Shown in pieces: positions 44,161-55,159 of a DNA stretch of 64,000 bases. The notes below the pieces were generated by a model, which worked only from the letters and a program-made list of their open reading frames with translations, made no database searches and was not told where the DNA came from. How positions within the stretch are numbered: position 1 is the stretch's first letter; each line of letters begins with the position of its first letter. A program made the translations under genes and the position numbers. The stretch is from Spartinivicinus marinus. Lineage in GTDB: Bacteria; Pseudomonadota; Gammaproteobacteria; Pseudomonadales; Zooshikellaceae. The DNA lies in assembly GCF_026309355.1 (NCBI RefSeq), contig NZ_JAPJZK010000001.1, positions 1,860,001 through 1,924,000 on the forward strand, written 5' to 3'.

Positions 44161-44700
44161 CTAACTCTTAAAAGGGAAATTGAACGCTTTTAATAAAGCG
44201 TGCCCTTCTTCGTCAGTTTTAGCGGTGGTAGTTAGCGTAATATCCAACCCACGAAGTACATCGATTTTGTCGTAATCGATTTCTGGGAAGATAATTTGCT
44301 CTTTCACACCCATACTGTAATTACCACGACCATCAAACGATTTTGGGTTTAACCCACGGAAGTCGCGGACACGGGGTAGTGCCATTGATACCAAGCGATC
44401 CAAGAACTCATACATCCGATCACGGCGCAGAGTTACTTTCACACCGATTGGCCAGCCTTGACGAATTTTAAAGCCAGCAACTGACTTACGAGCACGGGTT
44501 ACAATTGGCTTTTGACCAGCGATTTTTTCCAGGTCTGCCAATGCATTTTGGATTACTTTTTTATCACCAACTGCTTCACCAACACCCATATTTAAGGTGA
44601 TTTTGGTAATGCTTGGCACTTCATTAATATTGCTGTACCCAAGCTCTTCTTTAAGCTTGGGGGCAATTTCACTGCGGTATTTTTCTAACAAATTTGTCAT
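44161..44700 (-). CDS. rplE: 50S ribosomal protein L5
   Basis: 179 residues: '[64 protein letters not shown]' is diagnostic. L5 binds 5S rRNA and the P-site tRNA elbow. It ends '[11 protein letters not shown]'. It follows rplX by 18 bp. Confidence 0.98.
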   Translation of the reverse strand: MTNLLEKYRSEIAPKLKEELGYSNINEVPSITKITLNMGVGEAVGDKKVIQNALADLEKIAGQKPIVTRARKSVAGFKIRQGWPIGVKVTLRRDRMYEFLDRLVSMALPRVRDFRGLNPKSFDGRGNYSMGVKEQIIFPEIDYDKIDVLRGLDITLTTTAKTDEEGHALLKAFNFPFKS

Positions 44701-44718
44701 CGTCGTTACCTGCTAGCC

Positions 44719-45033
44719 CTATGCATCAACTGGCTTACCGGTAGACTTGAAGATACGCTTTTTTTCTTTACCAGCGCCTTCAAAGCCAACACGATCAGCT
44801 TTTTTAGTTTCAGCATTGTAAATTGCAACATTAGAAGCCTGAATAGGTGCTTCTTTTTCTACAATACCACCAGGCTTACCCAGCATTGGATTAGGCTTCA
44901 CATGGCGTTTAACCATGTTGATGCCTGAAATAATAAAACGACCATCTTGTTGTACTTTTACAACTTTGCCCGTTTTACCTTTATCTTTGCCGGTAATAAC
45001 GATGACTTCGTCACCACGTTTAATTTTGTGCAT
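44719..45033 (-). CDS. rplX: 50S ribosomal protein L24
   Basis: 104 residues with the KOW motif '[23 protein letters not shown]' and '[27 protein letters not shown]'. It starts 50S assembly at the 5' end of 23S rRNA and borders the exit tunnel. It is the second gene of the spc operon. Confidence 0.98.
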   Translation of the reverse strand: MHKIKRGDEVIVITGKDKGKTGKVVKVQQDGRFIISGINMVKRHVKPNPMLGKPGGIVEKEAPIQASNVAIYNAETKKADRVGFEGAGKEKKRIFKSTGKPVDA

Positions 45034-45046
45034 TCTCCAGCCCTCT

Positions 45047-45415
45047 CTATAGCACTTCAGGTGCCAAAGAAATAATTTTCATAAACTGCTCTGAGCGCAG
45101 CTCACGAGTAACAGGCCCGAAAATGCGGGTGCCGATTGGCTGATTCTGGTTGTTTAGCAATACCGCAGCATTACCATCAAAACGAATCACTGATCCATCC
45201 TGACGACGAACGCCTTTTCTTGTACGAACAACCACCGCATTCATGACTTGGCCTTTTTTGACCTTGCCACGCGGAATAGCTTCTTTAACTGTTACTTTGA
45301 TAATATCGCCAACACTAGCGTAGCGACGGTGTGAGCCGCCTAATACCTTTATACACATCACTCGACGCGCACCGCTGTTATCAGCAACGTCAAGTACGGT
45401 TTCAGTCTGAATCAT
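45047..45415 (-). CDS. rplN: 50S ribosomal protein L14
   Basis: 122 residues: '[56 protein letters not shown]' through '[18 protein letters not shown]'. L14 forms an intersubunit bridge and binds the silencing factor RsfS. A 49-bp gap after rpsQ marks where the spc operon starts in E. coli. Confidence 0.98.
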   Translation of the reverse strand: MIQTETVLDVADNSGARRVMCIKVLGGSHRRYASVGDIIKVTVKEAIPRGKVKKGQVMNAVVVRTRKGVRRQDGSVIRFDGNAAVLLNNQNQPIGTRIFGPVTRELRSEQFMKIISLAPEVL

Positions 45416-45464
45416 CTTTCTTCTCCCACCTCAACTAGGTTTACTTTGAGGCCAAGAACTACAG

Positions 45465-45731
45465 TTAAACTTGTGTAGCTCGTTCATCAATAGAAACCAA
45501 CTCAAAGGTTTTGTGCTTTGATAGTGGTCTGGTTTCCTTGATGGTTACCCAATCACCAATTTGGCATTCGTTGCGTTCATCATGCGCATGCAACTTAGTT
45601 GAGCGTTTCACATACTTACCGTATATAGGGTGCTTTACCTTGCGCTCTAGCAATACAGTAACGGTTTTATCCATTTTGTTACTGACTACTCGACCGTTTA
45701 GTGTCCGCACATTCTTTTCTGTGTCTGCCAT
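45465..45731 (-). CDS. rpsQ: 30S ribosomal protein S17
   Basis: 88 residues from the ATG at 45731, chosen because AGGTAAG lies upstream and the start falls just after rpmC. A start at 45752 would overlap rpmC and add seven residues. '[44 protein letters not shown]' is the OB-fold signature of S17. Last gene of the S10 operon. Confidence 0.97.
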   Translation of the reverse strand: MADTEKNVRTLNGRVVSNKMDKTVTVLLERKVKHPIYGKYVKRSTKLHAHDERNECQIGDWVTIKETRPLSKHKTFELVSIDERATQV

Positions 45732-45732
45732 C

Positions 45733-45924
45733 TTACTTACCTGCTTTTTCATTCAGCACAGTTTTAACACGGGCAATGTCACGGCGGACTTGTTTGAGCA
45801 AGTGAGTCTGCCCCAGTTGTCCAGTCGCTTTTTGCATCCGATAGTTGAACTGGTCATGTAGCAGCGCTAATAGCTGCACGTTCAGCTCTTCGACGGATTT
45901 TTCGCGTAATTCAGTTGCTTTCAT
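45733..45924 (-). CDS. rpmC: 50S ribosomal protein L29
   Basis: 63 residues: '[60 protein letters not shown]'. A two-helix protein at the tunnel exit that helps dock trigger factor and SRP. Its ATG shares one base with the rplP stop codon (TAATG), so the two are translationally coupled. Confidence 0.98.
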   Translation of the reverse strand: MKATELREKSVEELNVQLLALLHDQFNYRMQKATGQLGQTHLLKQVRRDIARVKTVLNEKAGK

Positions 45925-46337
45925 TACATCACCGTCCGTTTCACGAAAGTTGTTTCTACAGGTAGCTTAGCTGCCGCAAGCGCAAACGCTTCGCGTGCTA
46001 ATTCTTCAGAAACACCTTCCATTTCGTAGAGCACACGACCTGGCTGAATCTGACAAACCCAGTATTCAACGCTACCTTTACCTTTACCTTGACGTACTTC
46101 CAAGGGCTTTTGGGTGATTGGCTTGTCTGGGAAAATACGAATCCAGATTTTACCGCCACGCTTGATATGACGAGTCATTGCACGACGTGCTGCCTCAATT
46201 TGGCGAGCAGTAATTCGGCCACGACCAGTCGATTTTAAAGCATATTCACCGAAACTGACTTTAGAGCCGCGAATCGCTAGACCGCGATTACGGCCCTTCA
46301 TTTGCTTACGAAACTTCGTACGCTTTGGTTGTAACAT
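45924..46337 (-). CDS. rplP: 50S ribosomal protein L16
   Basis: 137 residues: '[75 protein letters not shown]'. L16 lies near the A-site tRNA and completes the peptidyl-transferase region. The Arg at the hydroxylation site ('KRGGKIWIR' region) is conserved. One-base overlap with rpmC. Confidence 0.98.
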   Translation of the reverse strand: MLQPKRTKFRKQMKGRNRGLAIRGSKVSFGEYALKSTGRGRITARQIEAARRAMTRHIKRGGKIWIRIFPDKPITQKPLEVRQGKGKGSVEYWVCQIQPGRVLYEMEGVSEELAREAFALAAAKLPVETTFVKRTVM

Positions 46338-46348
46338 TTGCGTACTCC

Positions 46349-47038
46349 TTACTTAGCCGCTTTCTTCTTAGAGGCTGGCTTTTTGGCTGGCTTTTCGTCT
46401 TCACGAATACCACCAATCACCTCGCCTTTGAAGATCCAAACTTTAACACCCAAGATGCCGTATGTTGTTAGGGCTTCATAGTGGGCATAATCGATATCAG
46501 CACGCAGAGTGTGTAGAGGCACACGTCCTTCGCGGTACCATTCAGTACGAGCGATTTCTGCACCACCTAAGCGTCCGCTGATTTGGATTTTGATACCCTT
46601 AGCACCTAAGCGCATCGCATTTTGTACCGCACGCTTCATCGCACGACGGAACATGACACGACGCTCTAGCTGGTTACACACGCTTTGTGCAACGAGCATA
46701 GCATCTAGCTCTGGCTTACGAATTTCTTCAATATTGATGTGAACTGGCACACCCATTTTTGCAGAAATATCGCGACGTAGTTTTTCAACGTCCTCACCTT
46801 TTTTACCAATCACAATCCCAGGACGAGCAGTGTGAATAGTAATTTTGGCGTTTTGAGCCGGGCGCTGAATTTCTACACGGCTAACTGAAGCATTTTTCAG
46901 TTTCTTTTGAATATACTCACGAACTTGTAAATCGGTAATCAGCTTGTCAGCGAATTCCCGCCCTTCTGCAAACCATACAGAAGTGTGGTCTTTTACGATG
47001 CCAAGGCGAATACCGGTTGGATGTACTTTCTGACCCAT
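46349..47038 (-). CDS. rpsC: 30S ribosomal protein S3
   Basis: 229 residues with the KH domain '[26 protein letters not shown]' and the C-terminal '[31 protein letters not shown]'. It forms the mRNA entry helicase with S4 and S5. The tail is lysine-rich ([14 protein letters not shown]). Confidence 0.98.
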   Translation of the reverse strand: MGQKVHPTGIRLGIVKDHTSVWFAEGREFADKLITDLQVREYIQKKLKNASVSRVEIQRPAQNAKITIHTARPGIVIGKKGEDVEKLRRDISAKMGVPVHINIEEIRKPELDAMLVAQSVCNQLERRVMFRRAMKRAVQNAMRLGAKGIKIQISGRLGGAEIARTEWYREGRVPLHTLRADIDYAHYEALTTYGILGVKVWIFKGEVIGGIREDEKPAKKPASKKKAAK

Positions 47039-47049
47039 CTGATCGTCTC

Positions 47050-47388
47050 CTATTTCTCAGCAACCTTGACCGTAATATGGCAAGACCGCTTCAGAATGCG
47101 ATCAGCACGGCCTTTAGCACGAGGACGAATTCTTTTTAAGGTTCTACCTTCGTCAATAAATACAGTAGAAACCTTTAATTCGTCGATATCAGCACCTTCA
47201 TTGTGCTCAGCATTGGCAATAGCTGACTCCAACACTTTTTTGACTAATACAGCAGCTTTTTTGTTGCTGAAGGTCAAAATATTCAGTGCTTCATCTACCG
47301 CTTTTCCGCGAATCTGGTCGGCAACCAAACGCACTTTTTGAGCAGAGATGTTAGCGCCTTTATGAATAGCGGCTACTTCCATTGTCAT
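47050..47388 (-). CDS. rplV: 50S ribosomal protein L22
   Basis: 112 residues: '[57 protein letters not shown]' and the tunnel hairpin '[32 protein letters not shown]'. The hairpin, where macrolide-resistance deletions occur, is intact. Between rpsS and rpsC, as usual. Confidence 0.98.
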   Translation of the reverse strand: MTMEVAAIHKGANISAQKVRLVADQIRGKAVDEALNILTFSNKKAAVLVKKVLESAIANAEHNEGADIDELKVSTVFIDEGRTLKRIRPRAKGRADRILKRSCHITVKVAEK

Positions 47389-47394
47389 CTCCCC

Positions 47395-47673
47395 TTATCT
47401 GCGCTTGGCTTTTTTATCTGCAGCGTGACCACGATAAGTACGTGTAGCTGCAAATTCGCCGAGTTTATGACCCACCATGTCTTCAGTAACAAAGACAGGT
47501 ACATGCTGACGCCCGTTATGAACCGCAATGGTTAAACCAACCATTTGCGGAAGAATCATAGAGCGACGCGACCAAGTTTTAATGGGACGCTTATCGCTTT
47601 TCTCAACAGCATCCTCAACCTTCTTCAGTAAGTGAAGGTCTATAAATGGACCTTTTTTAAGTGAACGTGGCAC
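47395..47673 (-). CDS. rpsS: 30S ribosomal protein S19
   Basis: 92 residues: '[83 protein letters not shown]'. It forms the top of the 30S head with S13. It lies between rplB and rplV, 6 bp before rplV. Confidence 0.98.
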   Translation of the reverse strand: MPRSLKKGPFIDLHLLKKVEDAVEKSDKRPIKTWSRRSMILPQMVGLTIAVHNGRQHVPVFVTEDMVGHKLGEFAATRTYRGHAADKKAKRR

Positions 47674-47698
47674 TGTCGTTTCCTCTATACCTGGTTAA

Positions 47699-48523
47699 TT
47701 ACTTGCCGCGGCGACGGACAATTAGCTTGTCTGTACGCTTATTGCTACGAGTCTTACGGCCTTTAGTCGGCATACCCCATGGAGAAACAGGGTGACGACC
47801 ACCAGAAGTACGACCTTCACCACCACCGTGTGGGTGATCCACTGGGTTCATGGCAACACCACGAACTGTTGGACGAACACCACGCCAGCGTTTTGCACCA
47901 GCCTTACCTAAAGAACGTAGGTTATGCTCACTGTTTGATACTTCGCCTAAAGTGGCGCGGCATTCAGCAAGAATTTTACGCATCTCACCTGAACGAAGTC
48001 TTAGGGTAACGTAAGCACCTTCACGAGCAACTAATTGTGCAGAAGCACCTGCACTACGCGCCATTTGAGCACCTTTACCAGGCTTCATTTCAATACAGTG
48101 AATTACACTACCAACAGGGATATTGCGAAGTGGTAGGGTATTACCTACTTTAATCGGCGCATCAACACCAGAAACAACCTGATCGCCTTGCTTTAAGTTT
48201 TTAGGCGCAATGATGTAGCGACGCTCACCATCAGCATATTTAACTAAAGCGATGTTAGCCGTTCTGTTTGGATCGTACTCAAGACGCTCTACAACGCCGT
48301 TGATACCATCTTTGTTGCGACGAAAATCAATAATCCGGTAGTGTTGCTTGTGACCGCCGCCACGATGGCGAGTAGTAATCCGGCCACTGTTATTACGTCC
48401 ACCTGACTTAGACTTCTTCTCTACTAAAGGTGCATAAGGAGCACCTTTGTGCAAGTCCTGGTTGACGACTTTAACTACAAAGCGACGCCCCGGAGATGTA
48501 GGTTTACATTTTACGATTGCCAT
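47699..48523 (-). CDS. rplB: 50S ribosomal protein L2
   Basis: 274 residues: '[33 protein letters not shown]' and, near the C-terminus, '[34 protein letters not shown]' with the conserved His that is important near the peptidyl-transferase centre. Universal large-subunit protein. It follows rplW in the S10 operon. Confidence 0.99.
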   Translation of the reverse strand: MAIVKCKPTSPGRRFVVKVVNQDLHKGAPYAPLVEKKSKSGGRNNSGRITTRHRGGGHKQHYRIIDFRRNKDGINGVVERLEYDPNRTANIALVKYADGERRYIIAPKNLKQGDQVVSGVDAPIKVGNTLPLRNIPVGSVIHCIEMKPGKGAQMARSAGASAQLVAREGAYVTLRLRSGEMRKILAECRATLGEVSNSEHNLRSLGKAGAKRWRGVRPTVRGVAMNPVDHPHGGGEGRTSGGRHPVSPWGMPTKGRKTRSNKRTDKLIVRRRGK

Positions 48524-48537
48524 ACCTTGCTCCTCCG

Positions 48538-48834
48538 TTACTCAGCGTCAGCAAAATCAATTTCTTGACCTTGCTCAAGACAAACATACGCTTTCTTCCA
48601 GTCAGAGCGCTTGCCAATACCACGCGCAGTACGCTTGGTTTTGCCTTTAACCTTAACGGTTTGAACCGCTTTGACTTTCACTTCAAAAAGCTTTTCTACG
48701 GCTTTTTTAACTTCTAGCTTGGTAGCCGTGGTAGCAACTCTAAACACATACTGACCAGCTAAATCAGCTTGAAGTGTTGCTTTCTCGGAAATGTGTGGAC
48801 CAAGCAGTACTTTAAAGATTCGCTCCTGGTTCAT
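48538..48834 (-). CDS. rplW: 50S ribosomal protein L23
   Basis: 98 residues: '[56 protein letters not shown]'. L23 is the docking site for trigger factor and SRP at the tunnel exit. Its ATG overlaps the rplD TGA (ATGA). Confidence 0.98.
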   Translation of the reverse strand: MNQERIFKVLLGPHISEKATLQADLAGQYVFRVATTATKLEVKKAVEKLFEVKVKAVQTVKVKGKTKRTARGIGKRSDWKKAYVCLEQGQEIDFADAE

Positions 48835-49433
48835 CCTAACATCTCCTCAAACTTTCTTAAGGCAGCGACAGTTGCGACTACTTTTTCATGAGCAACCAGG
48901 CTAACTGGATTTGCAGCATTCACATCGCAAACATCAACATGAGGAATGTTCCGCACACCCAGATACAGGTTTTCTTCAACTGCATCAGTGATGATCAATG
49001 CATTAGTAGCATCAAGCTCTTTTAGCTTGCTCAGCACCTCTTTGGTTTTTGGCGCAGCAACTGAAAAGTCTTCTACAACAACTAAACGCTCTTGACGAAC
49101 CAGCTCAGACAAGATGCTCCGCAGCGCAGCGCGGTACATTTTCTTGTTCAGCTTTTGTGTGTGATCTTGTGGCTTAGCCGCAAAAGTCACTCCACCAGAA
49201 CGCCAGATTGGGCTACGAATAGTGCCCGCACGCGCGCGACCAGTACCCTTTTGACGCCATGGTTTACGTCCACCGCCACTCACTTCTGAGCGAGTTTTCT
49301 GTGCACGAGTACCTTGACGAGCACCAGCCAAATAAGCGACAACTGCCTGGTGAACCAGAGTTTCGTTAAAGGCTGCGGTGAAGGTGTGATCAGAAACTTG
49401 GACCGTACCGGCACCAGTTACATTCAAATCCAT
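48831..49433 (-). CDS. rplD: 50S ribosomal protein L4
   Basis: 200 residues from the ATG at 49433 ('[13 protein letters not shown]'), chosen because GGGGGAGAG lies 4 nt upstream; a start at 49454 would run into rplC. The tunnel loop '[41 protein letters not shown]' is intact. In E. coli L4 represses its own S10 operon through the rpsJ leader. Confidence 0.98.
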   Translation of the reverse strand: MDLNVTGAGTVQVSDHTFTAAFNETLVHQAVVAYLAGARQGTRAQKTRSEVSGGGRKPWRQKGTGRARAGTIRSPIWRSGGVTFAAKPQDHTQKLNKKMYRAALRSILSELVRQERLVVVEDFSVAAPKTKEVLSKLKELDATNALIITDAVEENLYLGVRNIPHVDVCDVNAANPVSLVAHEKVVATVAALRKFEEMLG

Positions 49434-49444
49434 AACTCTCCCCC

Positions 49445-50077
49445 TTAGCCACACTTAACGGCTGGACGAACGACCACATCAGAACCTGTAGCACCAGGAA
49501 CTGCACCTTTGATTAACAGCAGGTTGCGTTCGACATCAACACGTACAACTTCAAGGGACTGAACTGTCACCCGCTGATTACCCATTTGACCTGCCATTTT
49601 CTTACCTTTGAAAACACGGCCTGGGGTTTGACACTGACCAATTGAGCCAGGGGCACGGTGAGACAGTGAGTTACCGTGAGTAGCGTCCTGAGTAGAGAAA
49701 TTCCAGCGCTTAACTGTGCCGGCAAACCCTTTACCTTTAGAACGTCCAGTAACATCAACTTTTTGACCAGCCTCAAATAGGCTGACATTGATTTGGTCAC
49801 CTACTTTGTACTCTGCGTTATCTGCACGGAACTCCCACAACCCACGACCAGCTGGAGTGTCAGCTTTAGCGTAGTGGCCAGCCAAAGGCTTGCTTACGCG
49901 AGAAGCTTTTTTTGCACCAGCGGTAATTTGGATTGCATTGTAACCGTCAGTCGACTCAGTTTTAACCTGGGTAATCCGGTTAGGATCGACTTCAATAACA
50001 GTAACAGGTACAGAGGCACCGTCTTCGGTAAAAATGCGCGTCATGCCGCACTTTTTTCCGACTAATCCGATACTCAT
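49445..50077 (-). CDS. rplC: 50S ribosomal protein L3
   Basis: 210 residues: '[29 protein letters not shown]' and '[24 protein letters not shown]'. The methylated-Gln loop ('[15 protein letters not shown]') is conserved. One of two proteins that start 50S assembly. A gap of about 110 bp separates it from rpsJ, longer than most spacers in this operon; I see no promoter in it. Confidence 0.98.
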   Translation of the reverse strand: MSIGLVGKKCGMTRIFTEDGASVPVTVIEVDPNRITQVKTESTDGYNAIQITAGAKKASRVSKPLAGHYAKADTPAGRGLWEFRADNAEYKVGDQINVSLFEAGQKVDVTGRSKGKGFAGTVKRWNFSTQDATHGNSLSHRAPGSIGQCQTPGRVFKGKKMAGQMGNQRVTVQSLEVVRVDVERNLLLIKGAVPGATGSDVVVRPAVKCG

Positions 50078-50185
50078 AATTTACCTCTTTCGTGTACGGG
50101 GCTATAACCCGCTATGGCCGCCCATTTCAGAGCGTTACACAAACAAAAAGCGTAGATCTTATTCAGGTCTACGCCCCCAATCACA

Positions 50186-50497
50186 TCAGGCTAGGCTGAT
50201 TTGAACCTCAACGCCGGCAGCCAGATCTAACTTCATCAAAGCATCAACTGTTTTATCAGTTGGCTCGACAATCTCCAGCAGGCGCTTGTGAGTGCGAATC
50301 TCATACTGATCACGGGCGTCTTTATTAACGTGAGGTGAAATCAGTACGGTAAACCGCTCTTTTTTGGTAGGCAATGGGATTGGACCACGCACCTGAGCCC
50401 CAGTACGTTTTGCAGTTTCTACAATTTCCTGGGTAGACACATCGATCAGGCGGTGATCAAACGCTTTTAAACGGATACGAATCTGCTGATTTTGCAT
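50186..50497 (-). CDS. rpsJ: 30S ribosomal protein S10
   Basis: 103 residues: '[98 protein letters not shown]'. S10 also acts with NusB in antitermination. First gene of the S10 operon, behind a strong promoter (50564-50592). CCGGAG lies before the ATG. Confidence 0.99.
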   Translation of the reverse strand: MQNQQIRIRLKAFDHRLIDVSTQEIVETAKRTGAQVRGPIPLPTKKERFTVLISPHVNKDARDQYEIRTHKRLLEIVEPTDKTVDALMKLDLAAGVEVQISLA

Positions 50498-50563
50498 TTG
50501 ATCAAAACTCCGGGTAAAGAACTTAACTAGGCAATCAATGTTGCCATAGCAAAAGGAGGCAAG

Positions 50564-50592
50564 ATTCTATAGACGCCACCTTTTCCTGTCAA
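50564..50592 (-). promoter_or_regulatory. Sigma70 promoter of the S10 operon
   Basis: On the minus strand TTGACA (complement of 50587-50592) and TAGAAT (complement of 50564-50569) are separated by 17 bp. The -35 is a perfect consensus and the -10 differs from it at one base. It lies about 67 bp before rpsJ and just downstream of the tuf terminator in map position. Confidence 0.8.
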
Positions 50593-50600
50593 GAAATATA

Positions 50601-50640
50601 CAAAAAGAGGCCCTTTCTCCGAAGAGGGGGCCTCTTTTTG
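50601..50640 (-). terminator. Intrinsic terminator after tuf
   Basis: CAAAAAGAGGCCC (50601-50613) and GGGCCTCTTTTTG (50628-50640) are perfect 13-bp complements with a 14-nt loop. A T-run lies in the 3' arm on the minus strand. It separates the str operon from the S10 operon. Confidence 0.92.
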
Positions 50641-50664
50641 TTACAAGCCAATTATTAAGTTAGC

Positions 50665-51858
50665 TTACTCAATAATTTTTGCTACTACACCAGCACCTAC
50701 AGTACGACCACCTTCACGGATAGCGAAGCGTAAGCCATCTTCCATAGCAATTGGCGCAATCAAAGTCACTTTCATTTGAATGTTATCGCCAGGCATTACC
50801 ATTTCAACACCTTCTGGTAATTCTACCGCGCCTGTAACGTCAGTGGTACGGAAGTAGAACTGTGGACGATAACCTTTGAAGAATGGTGTATGACGACCAC
50901 CTTCGTCTTTGCTTAATACGTAAACTTCTGATTCAAACTTGGTGTGTGGAGTGATAGAGCCAGGAATAGCCAATACTTGACCACGCTCTACGTCATCACG
51001 CTTAGTACCACGCAACAACACACCAACGTTCTCACCTGCACGACCTTCGTCAAGCAGCTTACGGAACATCTCAACACCAGTACAAGTCGTTTTTTGCGTG
51101 TCGCGGATACCGATGATCTCTACTTCGTCACCGACTTTAACGATACCACGCTCTACACGACCCGTTACTACAGTACCACGACCAGAAATAGAGAATACGT
51201 CTTCGATAGGCATCAAGAATGGCTGATCGATAGCACGCTCTGGCTCTGGGATGTACTCATCTAAAGTCTCAACTAGTTTCTTAACCGCAGTACTACCCAT
51301 TCCATTATCATCTTTACCTTCTAACGCCATTAGCGCAGAGCCGGTGATAATTGGGGTGTCGTCACCTGGGAAGTCATACTGGCTTAACAGCTCACGCACT
51401 TCCATTTCTACCAGCTCAAGCAGCTCTTCATCGTCAACCATATCAGCTTTGTTTAAGAAAACAACGATGTAAGGTACACCTACCTGACGAGACAACAAGA
51501 TGTGCTCACGAGTCTGAGGCATGGGGCCATCAGCTGCAGAACAAACTAAAATAGCGCCGTCCATTTGAGCCGCACCAGTGATCATGTTTTTCACATAGTC
51601 AGCGTGTCCTGGACAGTCAACGTGTGCATAGTGACGAATTGGAGAGTCATACTCAACGTGTGCAGTTGAGATAGTAATACCACGCTCGCGCTCTTCTGGT
51701 GCATTATCGATTTGATCGAATGCTTTTACTTCACCACCAAACGCCTCAGCACAAACACGAGTCAATGCTGCAGTTAATGTAGTTTTACCATGGTCAACGT
51801 GGCCGATAGTACCTACGTTTACATGGGGTTTGGTACGTTCAAACTTTGCTTTAGCCAT
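50665..51858 (-). CDS. tuf: Elongation factor Tu
   Basis: 397 residues. GTPase motifs: '[10 protein letters not shown]' (G1), 'DCPGHADYV' (G3), 'NKADMVDD' (G4). The three-domain protein delivers aminoacyl-tRNA to the ribosome. It is the last gene of the str operon, 37 bp after fusA, followed by a strong terminator. Many gammaproteobacteria have a second tuf near rplK, which would be outside this window. Confidence 0.99.
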   Translation of the reverse strand: MAKAKFERTKPHVNVGTIGHVDHGKTTLTAALTRVCAEAFGGEVKAFDQIDNAPEERERGITISTAHVEYDSPIRHYAHVDCPGHADYVKNMITGAAQMDGAILVCSAADGPMPQTREHILLSRQVGVPYIVVFLNKADMVDDEELLELVEMEVRELLSQYDFPGDDTPIITGSALMALEGKDDNGMGSTAVKKLVETLDEYIPEPERAIDQPFLMPIEDVFSISGRGTVVTGRVERGIVKVGDEVEIIGIRDTQKTTCTGVEMFRKLLDEGRAGENVGVLLRGTKRDDVERGQVLAIPGSITPHTKFESEVYVLSKDEGGRHTPFFKGYRPQFYFRTTDVTGAVELPEGVEMVMPGDNIQMKVTLIAPIAMEDGLRFAIREGGRTVGAGVVAKIIE

Positions 51859-51895
51859 TTTTACAATATACCTTATTCAAATATCAGCGATCTGA

Positions 51896-53983
51896 TTAAG
51901 CCTTAGTAACTGCTTCAGCAATACTGGCAGGTGCTTCTGCATACTCTTCGAATTCCATTGAGTATGTGGCACGACCTTGTGTTGCTGAACGCAAGTCGGT
52001 GGCATAGCCAAACATTTCACCAAGAGGCACTTGAGCACGGACGACTTTACCTGAGGTACTATCTTCCATCCCCTGAACAATGCCGCGACGGCGGTTCAAG
52101 TCACCCATTACATCTCCCATGTAATCTTCAGGAGTGACCACCTCAACCTTCATCATTGGTTCAAGCAGTACTGGGCTTGCCTGTGGTGCATATTTTTTCA
52201 GCGCCTGAGAGGCAGCGATTTTAAATGCCATTTCGTTGGAGTCAACGTCATGGAAAGAGCCGTCATACAAACGAGCTTTTAAGCCTAATAGCGGATAGCC
52301 AGCTATCACACCGTTTTGCATTTGCTCTTCGACACCCTTCTGAATCGCTGGAATGTACTCTTTTGGAATCACGCCACCCACGATTTCATTAACGAACTCC
52401 AAGCCTTCTTCTTCAGATGGCGAGAATTCAATAACAACGTGACCATACTGACCTCGACCACCGGTTTGACGAGCAAATTTATGGTCGGCAACAACAGAGC
52501 TGCGTAGACGCTCACGATAAGCCACCTGAGGCTTACCAATATTGGCTTCTACTTTAAACTCACGCTTCATCCGATCGACAATGATGTCCAGGTGAAGCTC
52601 ACCCATACCTGCGATGATAGTTTGACCAGACTCTTCATCTGTCCAAACCCGGAATGAAGGATCTTCTTGGGCTAGCTTACCTAAAGCAATACCCATTTTT
52701 TCTTGGTCAGCTTTTGACTTAGGCTCAACTGCTACAGAGATAACAGGTTCAGGGAACTCCATCCGTTCAAGCGTGATGATGCCATCATGGGCACACAAAG
52801 TATCACCTGTAGTTACATCTTTAAGGCCAATCAGCGCCACGATGTCACCAGCCAATACTTCTTTCAGCTCTTCACGGTTATTAGAGTGCATTTGCACCAT
52901 CCGGCCAATACGCTCTTTCTTGTGCTTAACTGGGTTATAAACTGAGTCACCAGAAGAAACTTTACCGGAATAAACCCGAACGAAGGTCAACGTGCCTACG
53001 AATGGGTCAGTAGCAATTTTAAATGCCAGAGCAGCGAAAGGTGCATTGTCGTCAGCCTCACGGGTTTCGACAGTCTCTTCATCTTCAAGCACACCTTCGA
53101 TTGCTTTTACATCAGTTGGTGATGGCAAGTATTCAACAACTGCATCCAATACAGCTTGAACACCTTTGTTTTTAAACGCGGAGCCACAAGCTACCAAGAC
53201 AATCTCGTTGTCCAGAGTACGCTTACGTAGACCTTGCTTGATCTCCTCAACTGACAGATCACCTTCTTCCAGGTATTTTTCCATCAGTTCTTCAGATGCA
53301 TCGGCAGCAGCCTCAAGCATTTTTTCGCGCCACTCATCCGCAACGTCTTGCAGGTCAGCTGGAATATCTTCCAACTCATAGGTCATACCCTGATCAGCCT
53401 CATTCCACATGATGGCTTTCATTCTGATCAGATCAACAACCCCTTTAAACTCATCTTCAGCGCCGATGTTAATTTGAATCGGTACAGCGTCAGCACCCAG
53501 GCGATCAACCAATTGATCAACAACCATGAAGAAGTCAGCTCCAGCACGGTCCATTTTGTTTACGAAGACCATACGCGGTACTTCGTACTTATTAGCCTGA
53601 CGCCAAACTGTTTCAGTTTGCGGCTGCACACCAGAAGATCCACATAGAACAACAACTGCACCGTCAAGTACACGCAATGAGCGCTCTACTTCGATGGTAA
53701 AGTCAACGTGTCCTGGCGTATCAATGATATTGATCCGGTGTTCATCGAACTGCTGGTTCATACCACTCCAGAAACAAGTGGTTGCAGCAGAAGTGATGGT
53801 GATACCACGCTCCTGTTCCTGCTCCATCCAGTCCATAGTGGCAGCGCCGTCGTGTACCTCACCAATTTTATGAGATACCCCGGTATAGAACAGAACACGC
53901 TCAGTTGTCGTAGTTTTACCAGCATCAACGTGAGCACAGATACCGATATTGCGGTAACGGCTAATGGGAGTTTTACGAGCCAC
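51896..53983 (-). CDS. fusA: Elongation factor G
   Basis: 695 residues. '[21 protein letters not shown]', '[23 protein letters not shown]' and '[10 protein letters not shown]' are the GTPase motifs; the C-terminal domains contain '[21 protein letters not shown]'. It drives translocation and, with RRF, ribosome recycling. It lies between rpsG and tuf, as in E. coli. Confidence 0.99.
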   Translation of the reverse strand: MARKTPISRYRNIGICAHVDAGKTTTTERVLFYTGVSHKIGEVHDGAATMDWMEQEQERGITITSAATTCFWSGMNQQFDEHRINIIDTPGHVDFTIEVERSLRVLDGAVVVLCGSSGVQPQTETVWRQANKYEVPRMVFVNKMDRAGADFFMVVDQLVDRLGADAVPIQINIGAEDEFKGVVDLIRMKAIMWNEADQGMTYELEDIPADLQDVADEWREKMLEAAADASEELMEKYLEEGDLSVEEIKQGLRKRTLDNEIVLVACGSAFKNKGVQAVLDAVVEYLPSPTDVKAIEGVLEDEETVETREADDNAPFAALAFKIATDPFVGTLTFVRVYSGKVSSGDSVYNPVKHKKERIGRMVQMHSNNREELKEVLAGDIVALIGLKDVTTGDTLCAHDGIITLERMEFPEPVISVAVEPKSKADQEKMGIALGKLAQEDPSFRVWTDEESGQTIIAGMGELHLDIIVDRMKREFKVEANIGKPQVAYRERLRSSVVADHKFARQTGGRGQYGHVVIEFSPSEEEGLEFVNEIVGGVIPKEYIPAIQKGVEEQMQNGVIAGYPLLGLKARLYDGSFHDVDSNEMAFKIAASQALKKYAPQASPVLLEPMMKVEVVTPEDYMGDVMGDLNRRRGIVQGMEDSTSGKVVRAQVPLGEMFGYATDLRSATQGRATYSMEFEEYAEAPASIAEAVTKA

Positions 53984-54001
53984 GATACTATCCCCTGGTC
54001 A

Positions 54002-54481
<480 letters not shown>

Positions 54482-54594
54482 TCAAAAATCTGGTCTTCAG
54501 GATAGCCTAAGACACATTACCTTGCGCAATAATTAGCTTATTATTGACACAACAGGGACGTACTTAGCCTTACTCTTATCTAAAATTCAGTCTA

Positions 54595-54969
54595 TTAAGA
54601 CTTAGGACGCTTGGTACCATACTTAGAACGACCTTGTTTACGATCGTTAACACCTTGAGTATCCAAGCTGCCACGTACTGTGTGATAACGCACACCTGGC
54701 AAGTCTTTTACCCGTCCACCACGAATCAGTACCACACTGTGCTCTTGCAAGTTGTGGCCTTCACCGCCGATGTAAGAAGTAACCTCAAAGCCATTCGTTA
54801 AGCGCACACGGCAAACTTTACGAAGCGCTGAGTTAGGCTTCTTAGGGGTAGTAGTGTAAACCCGGGTACAAACGCCACGACGCTGAGGACAGCTCTGCAA
54901 AGCAGGCACGTCACTCTTAGCTACTTTGCGTTTGCGAGGCTTGCGTACCAACTGGTTAATGGTAGCCAT
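54595..54969 (-). CDS. rpsL: 30S ribosomal protein S12
   Basis: 124 residues: '[60 protein letters not shown]'. The two decoding lysines (in '[11 protein letters not shown]' and '[13 protein letters not shown]') are wild type, so no ribosomal streptomycin-resistance change is visible. First gene of the str operon. Confidence 0.99.
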   Translation of the reverse strand: MATINQLVRKPRKRKVAKSDVPALQSCPQRRGVCTRVYTTTPKKPNSALRKVCRVRLTNGFEVTSYIGGEGHNLQEHSVVLIRGGRVKDLPGVRYHTVRGSLDTQGVNDRKQGRSKYGTKRPKS

Positions 54970-55018
54970 TTAAGCAAACTCCAATTTACTTTCATTTTTT
55001 GATGAAGAGACAACAAAA

Positions 55019-55042
55019 TTCGGCAGGTATAAAACCTGCCGA
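55019..55042 (-). terminator. Hairpin between rpoC and rpsL, just inside the str transcript
   Basis: TTCGGCAGGT (55019-55028) and ACCTGCCGAA (55033-55042) are perfect 10-bp complements with a 4-nt loop and a T-rich minus-strand tail. It could terminate rpoBC transcription. However, the predicted str promoter lies upstream of it, so the hairpin would also be at the 5' end of rpsL mRNA. Confidence 0.75.
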
Positions 55043-55057
55043 AGAAAAAGACGCGAA

Positions 55058-55086
55058 ATTTTAATGAGTGTACAAATCTGAGTCAA
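55058..55086 (-). promoter_or_regulatory. Sigma70 promoter of the str operon
   Basis: On the minus strand TTGACT (complement of 55081-55086) and TAAAAT (complement of 55058-55063) have 17-bp spacing; each differs from consensus at one base. The start of transcription would be near 55051, about 80 bp before rpsL and about 10 bp before the hairpin at 55019-55042. Confidence 0.7.
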
Positions 55087-55159
55087 GTAAATGACTATAA
55101 TCCACCCACTTTAGTGATGTAATCTTCAACGAAAATAGCACCACTAAACTTTATTTCGC

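Noticed and set aside
49445-50185. tRNA or small RNA gene in the larger spacers of the ribosomal cluster
   Set aside because: I found no cloverleaf or TTC-loop signature in these spacers.
54700-54860. Streptomycin-resistance change in rpsL
   Set aside because: Both key lysines are present in their normal motifs.
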